A stretch of 64,000 bases of DNA from Halocynthiibacter styelae. Lineage in GTDB: Bacteria; Pseudomonadota; Alphaproteobacteria; Rhodobacterales; Rhodobacteraceae. The stretch's first letter is position 1, and every line of letters starts with the position of its first letter. The DNA lies in assembly GCF_016123485.1 (NCBI RefSeq), contig NZ_JADCKQ010000002.1, forward strand, positions 186,001 through 250,000, written 5' to 3'. The notes under the pieces were generated by a model, which did not search any database, was not told where the DNA came from, and worked only from the letters and a program-made list of their open reading frames with translations. Shown one piece after another: positions 37,225-45,420 of this stretch. Both the position numbers and the translations under genes were made by a program.

Positions 37225-38514
37225 TCAGAAGCTTTGTGCGGTGTAGTCGACTTCATCCTCGTAGAAGCCGTCTTCGATCGCGGTGGTGTGCTTTACGTTC
37301 AGGCGGCCTTCTTCGACTTGCGAAATATACTGATGACCAAAGACCTGGTGGGTTTTGCCGTTGAACAGCTTTGCCCCCTGTGGGTGGTCATCGGAATGGG
37401 CCATGTCTGTCATATCCTCAATCGCCTCGATCAGTTTCACACGATCTGCGGGGCCCTGATATCCGGCGGTTTCCATGCCGCGTTTGATGACGTTCAGCGT
37501 TTCCCAGCAAGAGAACATATGCGCGTAGGTCGACACATCGGCGCTGTCGGTAAGGCTGGCCCCGTTATCATCAATACCGATGGCGGCGCGGTAGGCTTTG
37601 TCATGGTCCGACTGATCGGCCTGGGCGTACCGCGGGTTGCCTTCCCAGAAATAGGTGCCTTCGAGAAATTCGAGGCCGGGGGAGGACAGATCAACCGCCT
37701 CAAGGCTGTCGATAAAGCCGAAGATTTCCGGACGGGACGGACCGAAGAATTCACCCATTTCCTTCACAAAGGTCAGAACTGCCGGGCCAACCATAACGTG
37801 ATAGATCACCTCAGTTTCGCGGGGGATCTGGGGGAAATATTTGGTAAAACTGGTTTCTGTCGGCGGGATCGCGATTTTGGCGACGACTTCGCCGCCTTGG
37901 GCTTCGATGGCTTCCGAGAAGAAATCGCGGTGATCATGGCCGAACGCGAAATCCGGGAAGATCATGGTGACTTTCTTGCCCAGGTTATCCGCCACAAAAG
38001 GTGCCATCGCTTGAACCTGGCTTTTCACATCGGTGATGCCGGGCTGTAAAACATAACGGTTCAGCGCGCCTGACGCGACGTGATGGCCTTCGGAACACAC
38101 AAAATAAGGCAGTTTCAGTTCGCCCGCACGCGGGGCAGAACCGTAGACCACATGGGAAAACAACGTACCGAACCCGATGTCACATTCATGCTGGGTTGCG
38201 AATTTCTCAACCACCTCGGCACCACGTTTGGGATCGGTGCCATCGTCCTCAATCACCAGTTCAACCGGACGGCCATTGATGCCCCCCATTTCATTGATGC
38301 GGGCGACGGCGGCGTTTGATGTACGTTCATACCAACGCCCATAAGCGGCCCCGATGCCGGTGCGATGCAGCTGAAAACCAATCTTAATCGGCGCGGAACT
38401 CTGCGCCTGGGCGAAACCAGACAGGCCGGGCAATACAGCAGGTGCCAGTGCGGCACCCCCAAGCAGGCCCAATGTACTGCGACGCGAAATCGCTGTTTTC
38501 TTTGTGGAAGTCAT
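37225..38514 (-). CDS. ABC transporter substrate-binding protein (LivK-like), Tat-exported
   Basis: Periplasmic Venus-flytrap receptor of the Peripla_BP_6 type, 429 residues. The N-terminus has a twin-arginine signal ISRRSTLGLLGG and then a hydrophobic core to AQAQ. The mature body has GFQLHRTGIGAAYGRW and the type I hinge segments. Its relatives include FmdD/amide-type and urea-type binding proteins, so the ligand is not certainly an amino acid. It heads the importer operon. A palindromic GTTTG-N8-CAAAC site lies 63 bp upstream. Confidence 0.9.
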   Translation of the reverse strand: MTSTKKTAISRRSTLGLLGGAALAPAVLPGLSGFAQAQSSAPIKIGFQLHRTGIGAAYGRWYERTSNAAVARINEMGGINGRPVELVIEDDGTDPKRGAEVVEKFATQHECDIGFGTLFSHVVYGSAPRAGELKLPYFVCSEGHHVASGALNRYVLQPGITDVKSQVQAMAPFVADNLGKKVTMIFPDFAFGHDHRDFFSEAIEAQGGEVVAKIAIPPTETSFTKYFPQIPRETEVIYHVMVGPAVLTFVKEMGEFFGPSRPEIFGFIDSLEAVDLSSPGLEFLEGTYFWEGNPRYAQADQSDHDKAYRAAIGIDDNGASLTDSADVSTYAHMFSCWETLNVIKRGMETAGYQGPADRVKLIEAIEDMTDMAHSDDHPQGAKLFNGKTHQVFGHQYISQVEEGRLNVKHTTAIEDGFYEDEVDYTAQSF

Positions 38515-38576
38515 CGTGTAATTCCCCCATAAGCTGGATTAGATCTCTGGCTTCTGCGTCCTTTTGTTGCGGCTCA

Positions 38577-38594
38577 GTTTGTATGTATGCAAAC
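38577..38594. promoter_or_regulatory. Palindrome GTTTG-N8-CAAAC upstream of the binding-protein gene
   Basis: GTTTG (38577-38581) and CAAAC (38590-38594) flank TATGTATG. It lies 63-80 bp before the substrate-binding gene start, where an operator of a GntR- or MarR-type regulator could be. Evidence is symmetry and position only. Confidence 0.35.
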
Positions 38595-38626
38595 GATCTG
38601 TCTAGAGTTTTGTTCAAAAAACACCA

Positions 38627-39982
38627 TCACACCCCACGCGGACTGGCCAACAGCCAGAGCCCCAGGAAGGTGTAAGCGATCATAAAAACGATCAGGGGAA
38701 GCTGGCTGATCAGGGCCTGACGGCGGGTGCCTGACAGGCGCAAGGCAAAGCTATGCGACAGTAAAATCGCAAGAATATGCCCAATGACAATGGCGCTGGC
38801 CTGCACCGTGTAAATCACCTGCACAGATGCGGGGCGGTTAAAGAAACCCGTTGTAATAAAGGGACGAAACTGCAGGCTGCTGTCCGTCTCACGGATCAGA
38901 TCAAGCAGCGCGATTTTCAGATATTGCCCGTTGACCATGAACGCCGTCAGGTAATGCGCGATGTGATAACCCGCCGCAATCGGCAAAAGCGCAAGCGCCA
39001 TGAGTGAGAAAAAACCACGGTATGAACCGGCGGACCCGGCCAGTCGCCAGCCCAGATAACAGGTCGCTGAAAAACTAAGCAGAAGTGCGCATTGCGCCGC
39101 CACAAATCCCAGGACCATCGGCGTGACAACCTGCGAGCGCCCCGGAAAAGCCAGAGGATTCACCCCGATCTGCGCCAGCCACCAGAAGGTTTCATTGATC
39201 CCATCGTAGCTGCCCGCCGCCAACATCGCGATTGCAAAGATCGCCAGCGACAAGCGCGGTGAGGCCATGCTGTGCACCCGGTGACCCGGCATTCCGATGC
39301 GCCCAGCTGCGAAAGGGGACAGGTGAGCCAGAAGCGTAAAAAGCACTGAGAAGCCCTCTCCACGCCCCAGCCAGCCACTGCCCTTCCAGAAAATCATCGC
39401 CATATGAAACAGCCAGTATCCCGCCGCAATCATCGCCAGACGGGCCGGCGCATCGGGTGCGATATCCACCATGGCAAACAAATAGATCGCAAGAAAGCAG
39501 ATCAGCGCGGGCCAGCAGGGTTTATGTGCGCCCTGACCGTTTTTGCTGAGAAACAATCCGGCAAAAGCCCAGGGGTTTAACCAGGACCAGATATTCCCGA
39601 TCAACACCTGCACTGCAGGCAGTATCAGCCAGAGCAGCGTCCAGACATAAAGTGGCATGAAGTTCTTCAACGGGTGTTGTTCACCAAGGACACCTGCCAG
39701 CAGCACGCTGATAAACAACGAAAACCCAAAGAAAGAGGCACACATATGCAACCTAGGAAAGGATCGCCCCCCCATATCGGCAGAGGCAAACAACATCCCC
39801 GCCCCGCGTTGCGTCATCAGCGCCGCAATCACCACGGATACAATCACCGCACCAATCCCGGCCGCTGTGTAGAACCCGGTTGGCAACAGCAAAACCAGCG
39901 CGCCTTCTGACACATGTGCCAGCGCCACTGTCGGGCACAAAGCCAGCAGCCCCGCGAGGGCCGGAAATCTGAATTGGCGCAT
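38627..39982 (-). CDS. Multispanning membrane protein of unknown function
   Basis: A 451-residue protein with an N-terminal signal-like helix (LAGLLALCPTVALAH) and about ten further helices. Recurrent conserved-looking motifs are HVSEGALVLLLPTGFYTAAG and IGNIWSWLNPWAFAG; these recall a family of membrane proteins annotated near fenitrothion hydrolase (low certainty). It lies upstream of the importer genes, same strand, and head-to-head with the enamidase-like gene (118 bp). It may assist uptake or export in this pathway; that is inference. Confidence 0.7.
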   Translation of the reverse strand: MRQFRFPALAGLLALCPTVALAHVSEGALVLLLPTGFYTAAGIGAVIVSVVIAALMTQRGAGMLFASADMGGRSFPRLHMCASFFGFSLFISVLLAGVLGEQHPLKNFMPLYVWTLLWLILPAVQVLIGNIWSWLNPWAFAGLFLSKNGQGAHKPCWPALICFLAIYLFAMVDIAPDAPARLAMIAAGYWLFHMAMIFWKGSGWLGRGEGFSVLFTLLAHLSPFAAGRIGMPGHRVHSMASPRLSLAIFAIAMLAAGSYDGINETFWWLAQIGVNPLAFPGRSQVVTPMVLGFVAAQCALLLSFSATCYLGWRLAGSAGSYRGFFSLMALALLPIAAGYHIAHYLTAFMVNGQYLKIALLDLIRETDSSLQFRPFITTGFFNRPASVQVIYTVQASAIVIGHILAILLSHSFALRLSGTRRQALISQLPLIVFMIAYTFLGLWLLASPRGV

Positions 39983-40065
39983 GAATTTTCTCTCCCCGCC
40001 CTATTCTGCCCGCACAGATCCCTGCCTGACAAGCAGAAGGTCATTCTTGCGCGACTCAAAATATA

Positions 40066-40077
40066 TGTTAGCTTACA
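40066..40077. promoter_or_regulatory. Imperfect palindrome TGTTAGCTTACA, possible MarR operator
   Basis: TGT/ACA arms around an AGCT core lie in the divergent promoter between the membrane protein and the enamidase gene, 24 bp before the latter's ATG. One position pair breaks the symmetry. Its place fits control by the MarR-type regulator downstream; no test is possible here. Confidence 0.4.
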
Positions 40078-40100
40078 AATGAAAATCAGGGAGAACGATC

Positions 40101-41297
40101 ATGGCTGCACCGTCCACGTCCGAGGGCCCACAGGGAAAACTTGTCATTAAAAACATCGGCCTGATGCTGTCTGGCAAGATGGAAGCCCCGATTTATGAAG
40201 CGGATTGCCTGATCGCAGTGGACGGAAAAATTGCCGAATGGGGGTACGCCAAAGACCTTGATTGCGAAGGGGCTGATACGATTGTTGATGCCCATGGTGT
40301 GACACTGGCCCCCGGCCTGATCGATAGTCACATCCATCCGGTTGTCGGCGATTACACCCCCCGCCAGCAACAAATGCACTGGATTGATTCGACGCTGCAT
40401 GGTGGTGTGACCACTCTGATTTCCGCCGGTGAAGTCCATATGCCGGGACGGCCCAAAGACATTGTTGGCCTGAAGGCCATGGCGATTGCAGCGCAGCGTT
40501 GGTACGAAAATTTCCGCCCCTCCGGCATGAAAGTCCACGCCGGTGCGCCGGTGATCGAACATGGGATGGTTGAGGAGGACTTCAAAGAGATGGCAGATGC
40601 CGGAGTGAAGCTTTTGGGCGAAGTTGGGCTTGGCACGGTGAAGGACGGAAAAACCGCGAAACAAATGGTGGATTGGGCCCGTAAATACGGCATTCAGTCC
40701 ACGATCCACACGGGCGGGCCTTCGATCCCCGGATCGGGCCTGATTGATGCAGATATGGTTCTTGAAACTGGCACCGATGTGATCGGCCATATCAACGGTG
40801 GGCATTCCGCCCTGCCGGATGATCAGATTATGTGTCTTTGTGAAAGCTGTACTGCCGGACTTGAAATTGTGCACAACGGCAATGAACGCGCCGCCCTTCT
40901 GACCCTGAATACCGCGCGCGAATTGAAGCAGATGGACCGGATCATTCTGGGCACCGACGGGCCTGCGGGATCAGGCGTGCAACCGCTTGGGATCATGCGG
41001 ATGGTGGCGATGCTGTCTGCCCTTGGCAACGTTCCCGCCGAGATCGCTTTCTGCTTTGCGAATGGGAATACATCGCGGCAGCGCGAGCTGGATACCGGCA
41101 TTCTCGAGGTCGGAAAATGTGCCGATTTTGTCCTGATGGATCAGGCGCAACACGCCCCCGGAAAGAACATCCTGGAATCCGTGCAACTGGGCAATCTGCC
41201 GGGTGTTGGCATGACGATTATTGATGGGCGGGTCACGTCGGGACGCTCGCGCAACACACCGCCTGCAGGACGTTTACCCGAAGTGATCAGCGGGTGA
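40101..41297 (+). CDS. ena: Enamidase-like amidohydrolase (6-oxo-tetrahydronicotinate hydrolase type)
   Basis: Metal-dependent amidohydrolase, 398 residues. The metal-binding pair is in GLIDSHIHPVVGDYTPRQ, further ligands in STIHTGGPS and GHINGGHSAL, and the catalytic Asp in ILGTDGPAGSG. The sequence layout (N-terminal beta sandwich, HxH, then GVTTLISAGEVHMPGRP) is the one I associate with enamidase of Eubacterium barkeri, which opens the ring of 1,4,5,6-tetrahydro-6-oxonicotinate to 2-formylglutarate plus ammonia. The name leans on the nearby 6-hydroxynicotinate-reductase-like gene. A bidirectional hairpin follows the stop. Confidence 0.75.
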   Translation: MAAPSTSEGPQGKLVIKNIGLMLSGKMEAPIYEADCLIAVDGKIAEWGYAKDLDCEGADTIVDAHGVTLAPGLIDSHIHPVVGDYTPRQQQMHWIDSTLHGGVTTLISAGEVHMPGRPKDIVGLKAMAIAAQRWYENFRPSGMKVHAGAPVIEHGMVEEDFKEMADAGVKLLGEVGLGTVKDGKTAKQMVDWARKYGIQSTIHTGGPSIPGSGLIDADMVLETGTDVIGHINGGHSALPDDQIMCLCESCTAGLEIVHNGNERAALLTLNTARELKQMDRIILGTDGPAGSGVQPLGIMRMVAMLSALGNVPAEIAFCFANGNTSRQRELDTGILEVGKCADFVLMDQAQHAPGKNILESVQLGNLPGVGMTIIDGRVTSGRSRNTPPAGRLPEVISG

Positions 41298-41342
41298 CGG
41301 CGTTTTTCAAAAACGCCGGTTAAATTTCTTTGAAAGAAATTT
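41298..41342. terminator. Bidirectional double hairpin (repeat element, copy 2)
   Basis: CGGCGTTTTT/AAAAACGCCG with a 1-nt loop (41298-41318), then the 10-base-arm AAATTTCTTT/AAAGAAATTT hairpin (41322-41342). It lies between the convergent enamidase and marR stops and has T and A runs usable in both directions. The second hairpin is identical to that at 27302-27322. Confidence 0.75.
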
Positions 41343-41350
41343 GAGGCTCT

Positions 41351-41797
41351 TCACAGTAGCTTCTTTAACAGAGATTTCAGTTGTGAGGCTTCCTCGCCGG
41401 ACAATCCTTGTACCGTATCTGCTGTGATCACCGCCCCGGCTTCTTTCAGCTTCGGGATCAGAGTTTCACCACTCTCTGAAAGAGTAATTTTCGTACGGCG
41501 GCGGTCATCCGGATCTGGCGCAAGTTCCACAAGACCTTTGCGCTTCAGCCGGTCAACCACACCTTTAATAGTTGCCACATCCATCGCCGCCATCCGGCCC
41601 AGCCGGTTTTGCGAACAGGTGCCGACGGAATGGATCCGCAAAAGGGCAGAAAACTGCGTTGGGGTCAGGCCACCGGGCAGCAGCTTTTGTGCATGTTCCT
41701 GAAAAATAGCAGTATGGCGCTGTGTCACAAGACGCAGGATATAGCCGATCTGTTCATCAAGATCATAGGCTTCGGTATTGCTTTCTGGCTGACTCAT
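41351..41797 (-). CDS. MarR family transcriptional regulator
   Basis: Winged-helix dimer, 148 residues from the ATG at 41797 (MSQPESNTEAYDL). The DNA-binding helix is in TQFSALLRIHSVG then QNRLGRMAAMDVATIKGVVDRLKRKGLVEL, and the wing DPDDRRRTKITLSESG. It is on the same strand as and 81 bp after the six-gene catabolic operon and convergent with the enamidase gene, so it is the likely local repressor for the pathway. The longer upstream frame has no supporting ribosome site. Confidence 0.93.
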   Translation of the reverse strand: MSQPESNTEAYDLDEQIGYILRLVTQRHTAIFQEHAQKLLPGGLTPTQFSALLRIHSVGTCSQNRLGRMAAMDVATIKGVVDRLKRKGLVELAPDPDDRRRTKITLSESGETLIPKLKEAGAVITADTVQGLSGEEASQLKSLLKKLL

Positions 41798-41878
41798 AGC
41801 TGCTCCAGGAATTGATCTGATGTTATTACACCAACAATTCCCAGCGGAAAACCCTGTCAAACGACGCATAAGCGTGGA

Positions 41879-42463
41879 TTAGCGTAATCCGTCTTTGCCT
41901 TCCGCTTCGTCATGCGACAGCCCGCCCACCCGTGGCAAAGGCCTGCCGCTGTCCGTTACGGCCACGGCGACCATGATTTCCCCTGCACGCGGGGAGTCAT
42001 TGAGGCGCGCTTCGATCCCGTCAAAATGGCTGCGCACATAAGCAGCGTCCTTATGGCCCAAAGGCACATCCAGCGCCTGGCCAGGTCCCCCCATTTTCTT
42101 CGAACTTGGCACAAGGGCCGCGCCCTTTTCCACGGCTTTACGCAGCGGTGCGCCCAGTTGTGGATGCAGGATCGCGGCGGCATGTTCCAGTTCCCCCCCT
42201 TCGCCGACCATCGCGGCTTTGCCGTAGCTTTCAGCCTGATCCGGAGTGATGCCCAGGGCCTGCACACATTTGTCACCAAGCAGACCGCCAAGCTCTGCAC
42301 CGATCTCCGTCAACAGGGTCAAATCTTCGGTATATCCCCCGGCAAATGGGTTTTTGATCACGGCAATCGCAACGGCCTTGCGTGTTGCAGGTGAAATTTT
42401 CCGCCCGGCTTCCAGATGGGTTTCCTCGACGGAAACCGCAATTTTACGGATCTCAGATTTCAT
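41879..42463 (-). CDS. DUF1185 (AA_synth) family protein, second copy
   Basis: Member of the family PF06684, whose biochemical role is not established. 194 residues: family segments VAVIKNPFAGGYTEDLTLL, SYGKAAMVGEGGELEHAAAI, and VPLGHKDAAYVRSHFDGIEAR. It is a paralogue of the gene immediately upstream and the start overlaps its stop by 4 bp. Two adjacent copies suggest a heteromeric complex; the shared operon ties it to heterocycle breakdown. Sole family name is 'amino acid synthesis', which the context does not support. Confidence 0.85.
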   Translation of the reverse strand: MKSEIRKIAVSVEETHLEAGRKISPATRKAVAIAVIKNPFAGGYTEDLTLLTEIGAELGGLLGDKCVQALGITPDQAESYGKAAMVGEGGELEHAAAILHPQLGAPLRKAVEKGAALVPSSKKMGGPGQALDVPLGHKDAAYVRSHFDGIEARLNDSPRAGEIMVAVAVTDSGRPLPRVGGLSHDEAEGKDGLR

Positions 42464-43044
42464 CGCAGACCATCCCTTTGTGAAATATCTTCCTGCGCCA
42501 GCCCGCCGACACGGGCATGCACCCGCGCCCCTGTTGTCATCACCAGCACCAACAGCAATTCATCGGCGCGCGGACTGTCGTTCATACCAACTTCCATCGC
42601 GTCAAAATGGCTGCGCACGTAAGAGGCATCAACATGGGTGATTGGCACATCAAGCCGCGCCCCGGTACCGCCGACTTTCTTGGTTGAGGGCACAATTGCC
42701 AGCGCATCCCCCAGGGCCTCGCGCATGGCATAGCCCCCTGGCACATGCCAGAGCGCCGCATGTTCGATCTCCCCAGCCGCACCCGCGATCGCACCTTTGC
42801 CGTAGCCTTCAACGGCCCTGGCGTCCCCGCCAAGCGCATTGATCAGGCGTTGCGCCATGGAAAGTCCAAGTGGTTTCAGATCTTCCATAAACCCGGTGAT
42901 ATTGTCTTCATAACGCCCGGCGTAGGGGTTTTTGATCACAGCCAGCGCGGCTGCGCGTTTCAGCGGTTCCGCACGTGCGGGGCCGCCTTCGTGAAAGATT
43001 TCCTCAACCACAATGCTTTGCTTGCGAATGATGACATCAGGCAT
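42460..43044 (-). CDS. DUF1185 (AA_synth) family protein, first copy
   Basis: 194 residues, same family and length as its neighbour: LAVIKNPYAGRYEDNITGF, EGYGKGAIAGAAGEIEHAA, GTGARLDVPITHVDASYVRSHFDA. The conserved GKGA/GKAA glycine-lysine segment and HxDASYVRSHFD / HKDAAYVRSHFD motifs are shared by both copies. Start overlaps the UPF0280 stop by 8 bp. Function unknown; a ring-opening or amide-handling step is a guess from the operon. Confidence 0.85.
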   Translation of the reverse strand: MPDVIIRKQSIVVEEIFHEGGPARAEPLKRAAALAVIKNPYAGRYEDNITGFMEDLKPLGLSMAQRLINALGGDARAVEGYGKGAIAGAAGEIEHAALWHVPGGYAMREALGDALAIVPSTKKVGGTGARLDVPITHVDASYVRSHFDAMEVGMNDSPRADELLLVLVMTTGARVHARVGGLAQEDISQRDGLR

Positions 43045-43894
43045 AGAGATATCCTTTGTCCTGTGTTGGTTTCATATCTGCGGTGCCACAGACCCGGGCA
43101 CGCCCCTGAAGGAAAATGCAGCCCCCGGCGATCAGCCCTGTATCCACCATGGTTTGTGCCACAGTCTGCGCTCGATCCAGCGCACGGCTTTTGTCAACTG
43201 CGGTCAATGTCTGGCACCCTGTGACAACCAGACGGGTGCCAAGATCACTGTCCGGCTGCAGATCTCGTGCGCGTTCACGGGTGATCGCCGGGTGACCGGG
43301 AAGATCACAGCTGTTGGCGATCAGCGTTGCCGCAGCGTCAGCGCTGGCGGCCGTGTCTGCCAGGACCGTAACACTATCCGCAATCCCCATAGACAGACTG
43401 CGCCCACCGCGCCCAGAGGTCGCGATCCCTTTGATCGGATCCTGGCCTGAAAGGTTAATTTTGCCCCAGATCTCGCCCGTGTCAGATGAGATAGCAATGT
43501 TCATCTGTTCTGTATCGGTGAGATAAAGCGCGATATCCCCGCCATTGTTCACCGCCGCACGGGTCAGCCCTGGTGCCTGCTTGATCGCTTCCAGAACCTC
43601 ATCCGCCACAGAACCTGCTACAGCGGCCATTGGTGTGATAAATTGTGGCAAATGCGGTTGCGTTGCGACCTGCATTCTGCGCGCAATCTGACCTGCAAGC
43701 CGGACTGTTCCTGTTGCCTGACGCAACGCCGGGAGTTCCGCCACCAGTTCTTCAAGCGCAGTCTGAAAACGGCGCGTGGCAAGATCAAAACCTATCCGCG
43801 CACCCGGACCTTCGGCCATGATCACCAGATCAATCGGGCCATGGTTCAGATGCAGACGCCCATCGGGCAGATATGTGATCTGGGGGCCCGTCAT
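43037..43894 (-). CDS. UPF0280 family protein (ApbE-like motif)
   Basis: 285 residues. The N-terminal ThiJ-free, mixed alpha/beta sequence carries AAVNNGGDIALYL, which resembles the NxGGD motif of ApbE flavin transferases, and the family-specific GIATSGRGGRSLSMGIADSVTV. UPF0280 members have no assigned enzymatic role. In this operon it lies between the 6-hydroxynicotinate-reductase-like gene (4-bp overlap) and the DUF1185 pair, which raises the idea of a cofactor or flavin-handling job for the reductase; that is inference. Confidence 0.85.
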   Translation of the reverse strand: MTGPQITYLPDGRLHLNHGPIDLVIMAEGPGARIGFDLATRRFQTALEELVAELPALRQATGTVRLAGQIARRMQVATQPHLPQFITPMAAVAGSVADEVLEAIKQAPGLTRAAVNNGGDIALYLTDTEQMNIAISSDTGEIWGKINLSGQDPIKGIATSGRGGRSLSMGIADSVTVLADTAASADAAATLIANSCDLPGHPAITRERARDLQPDSDLGTRLVVTGCQTLTAVDKSRALDRAQTVAQTMVDTGLIAGGCIFLQGRARVCGTADMKPTQDKGYLYA

Positions 43895-45420
43895 TTTTTA
43901 CCCTCTGGCACAGACCGCCCCCGGATCTTTTCCCAGGAGAAGTGCCGTTCATCCATGGGCCAGGGGTAGCTTTCATGTTGCCCCTGGCGGTTTTGACCTG
44001 CTGCTGCACCAACAACATCCTGAAGCTGTTGCACCTCATCCATGTGACCGCCGAGAATTTCATAGTCAGTCAGGCGCATGGTGAATTCGATGGGTGCAAC
44101 AAGGGCAGGCGTTGGCACGTAGCCAAATGAATTTTCTGGCATATTCAGAACATCCACCATGACGGTAATCCCGCCGCCCGGCCAGATATAGGCGGGCGCA
44201 CCGCCGCAGGACACATAGGTCAGCGCGTCTTTGACGGAACGAGTCAGGCGCACCGGGTTCTCAGTGACACCCGCACGCAGGGAACCGCCTGCGCCGCCCA
44301 TAAACAGAACCGAGGTCATCGCAGGTTCACAGTTTTCCGCGACCCGTTCGACGGCTGCGCGCAAGGCCTTGGAGGCATCAGCCGGTTGCGGTGTAAGTTC
44401 GGCGTCCAGTTCGAAATAGCCCCATTGTTCGCCGGTGGTAGAGACCATCAGAAGGCGCAGGCCTTCCCAGGCCTGATCCGGCTTAAACGCATCCAGAATG
44501 GTCAGAGGATCTTCGATATTGGTGCCGCCCCAACCCGTGCCGGGGTCAGCCACCTGAAAATAACGCCCCGGGGTCGAGCGACGACCTTTGATCTTAATCC
44601 CCGTTGGTTTCACATCCAGCATTTTACCCGCCTGATGTTCCGACAGAACCCCGGTGATATGATCGTCCACGACCACGACTTCATCAACAATCGGGGCCCA
44701 TTGCCGGGCGAACATGCCAATGGCGGCGGAACCACAGCCAACCCGCATCAGTTCTTCCTGATGACCGTTAATAATGGGTGCATGGCCGGCCTGAAGAGTT
44801 AATTCAGCACCACTTTCAACCGTCATGGTCACGGCTTCGCGGTTGCAAAGCGCAAGTAAGGCGGCACAGGTGACACGGCCTTCTTTCTTGCTGCCGCCCG
44901 TCAGGTGATCAACGCCACCAAGCGACAACATGCGCGACCCATATTCACCGGTCATCACATGGCCAATCGCCTCGCCATCGACCCGCACGGTTGCGGCTTC
45001 GTCGCCAATGTGGCGATCTGTGTCGATCTTCACCTTCACACCACAATAGGAATAGATCCCCTCGGTCACAACCGTCACCATATCGGCGTCTTCCAGAGGT
45101 TGGCTGACGATGAATGGGGCCGGTTTGTAATCGGGATAGGTCGTGCCCGCGCCGACGGCGGTGACAAACTGGCGGGTGTTTTGCAGAAGGTCGCCATCCC
45201 AGTCTGCTTCGCCTTCCAGGAAAGGCACAAGCCTGCCGCTGTGGCTTTGAGTGCGTTCCACAATCACCAGGGGATCAAGACGCACCAGTTCCCCGTCGTG
45301 ATTGGCGTAGCGATCACAGGCGCCAGAACGACCTTCGGCAATGAAGCAAAGCACAGGGCAGGCATCACAGCGGATTTTGGCAGGCTGTTCACGGCGGGGT
45401 TTAACGGGGGTTCCACTCAT
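43891..45420 (-). CDS. hnr: 6-hydroxynicotinate reductase-like flavo/iron-sulfur protein
   Basis: 509-residue protein with an N-terminal Cys cluster C18-x2-C21-x3-C25-x9-C35 (in RCDACPVLCFIAEGRSGAC) that fits a [4Fe-4S] site. The rest has no common fold I can name but carries recurring Gly-rich motifs (VTEGIYSYCGVKVKIDTDRHIG, LRAGVTENPVRLTRS, YIWPGGGITVMVDVL). This matches my memory of 6-hydroxynicotinate reductase of Eubacterium barkeri, which reduces 6-hydroxynicotinate to the tetrahydro-6-oxo form. The adjoining hydroxylase and enamidase support the assignment. Start overlaps the Mo-hydroxylase stop by 4 bp. Confidence 0.75.
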   Translation of the reverse strand: MSGTPVKPRREQPAKIRCDACPVLCFIAEGRSGACDRYANHDGELVRLDPLVIVERTQSHSGRLVPFLEGEADWDGDLLQNTRQFVTAVGAGTTYPDYKPAPFIVSQPLEDADMVTVVTEGIYSYCGVKVKIDTDRHIGDEAATVRVDGEAIGHVMTGEYGSRMLSLGGVDHLTGGSKKEGRVTCAALLALCNREAVTMTVESGAELTLQAGHAPIINGHQEELMRVGCGSAAIGMFARQWAPIVDEVVVVDDHITGVLSEHQAGKMLDVKPTGIKIKGRRSTPGRYFQVADPGTGWGGTNIEDPLTILDAFKPDQAWEGLRLLMVSTTGEQWGYFELDAELTPQPADASKALRAAVERVAENCEPAMTSVLFMGGAGGSLRAGVTENPVRLTRSVKDALTYVSCGGAPAYIWPGGGITVMVDVLNMPENSFGYVPTPALVAPIEFTMRLTDYEILGGHMDEVQQLQDVVGAAAGQNRQGQHESYPWPMDERHFSWEKIRGRSVPEGKK

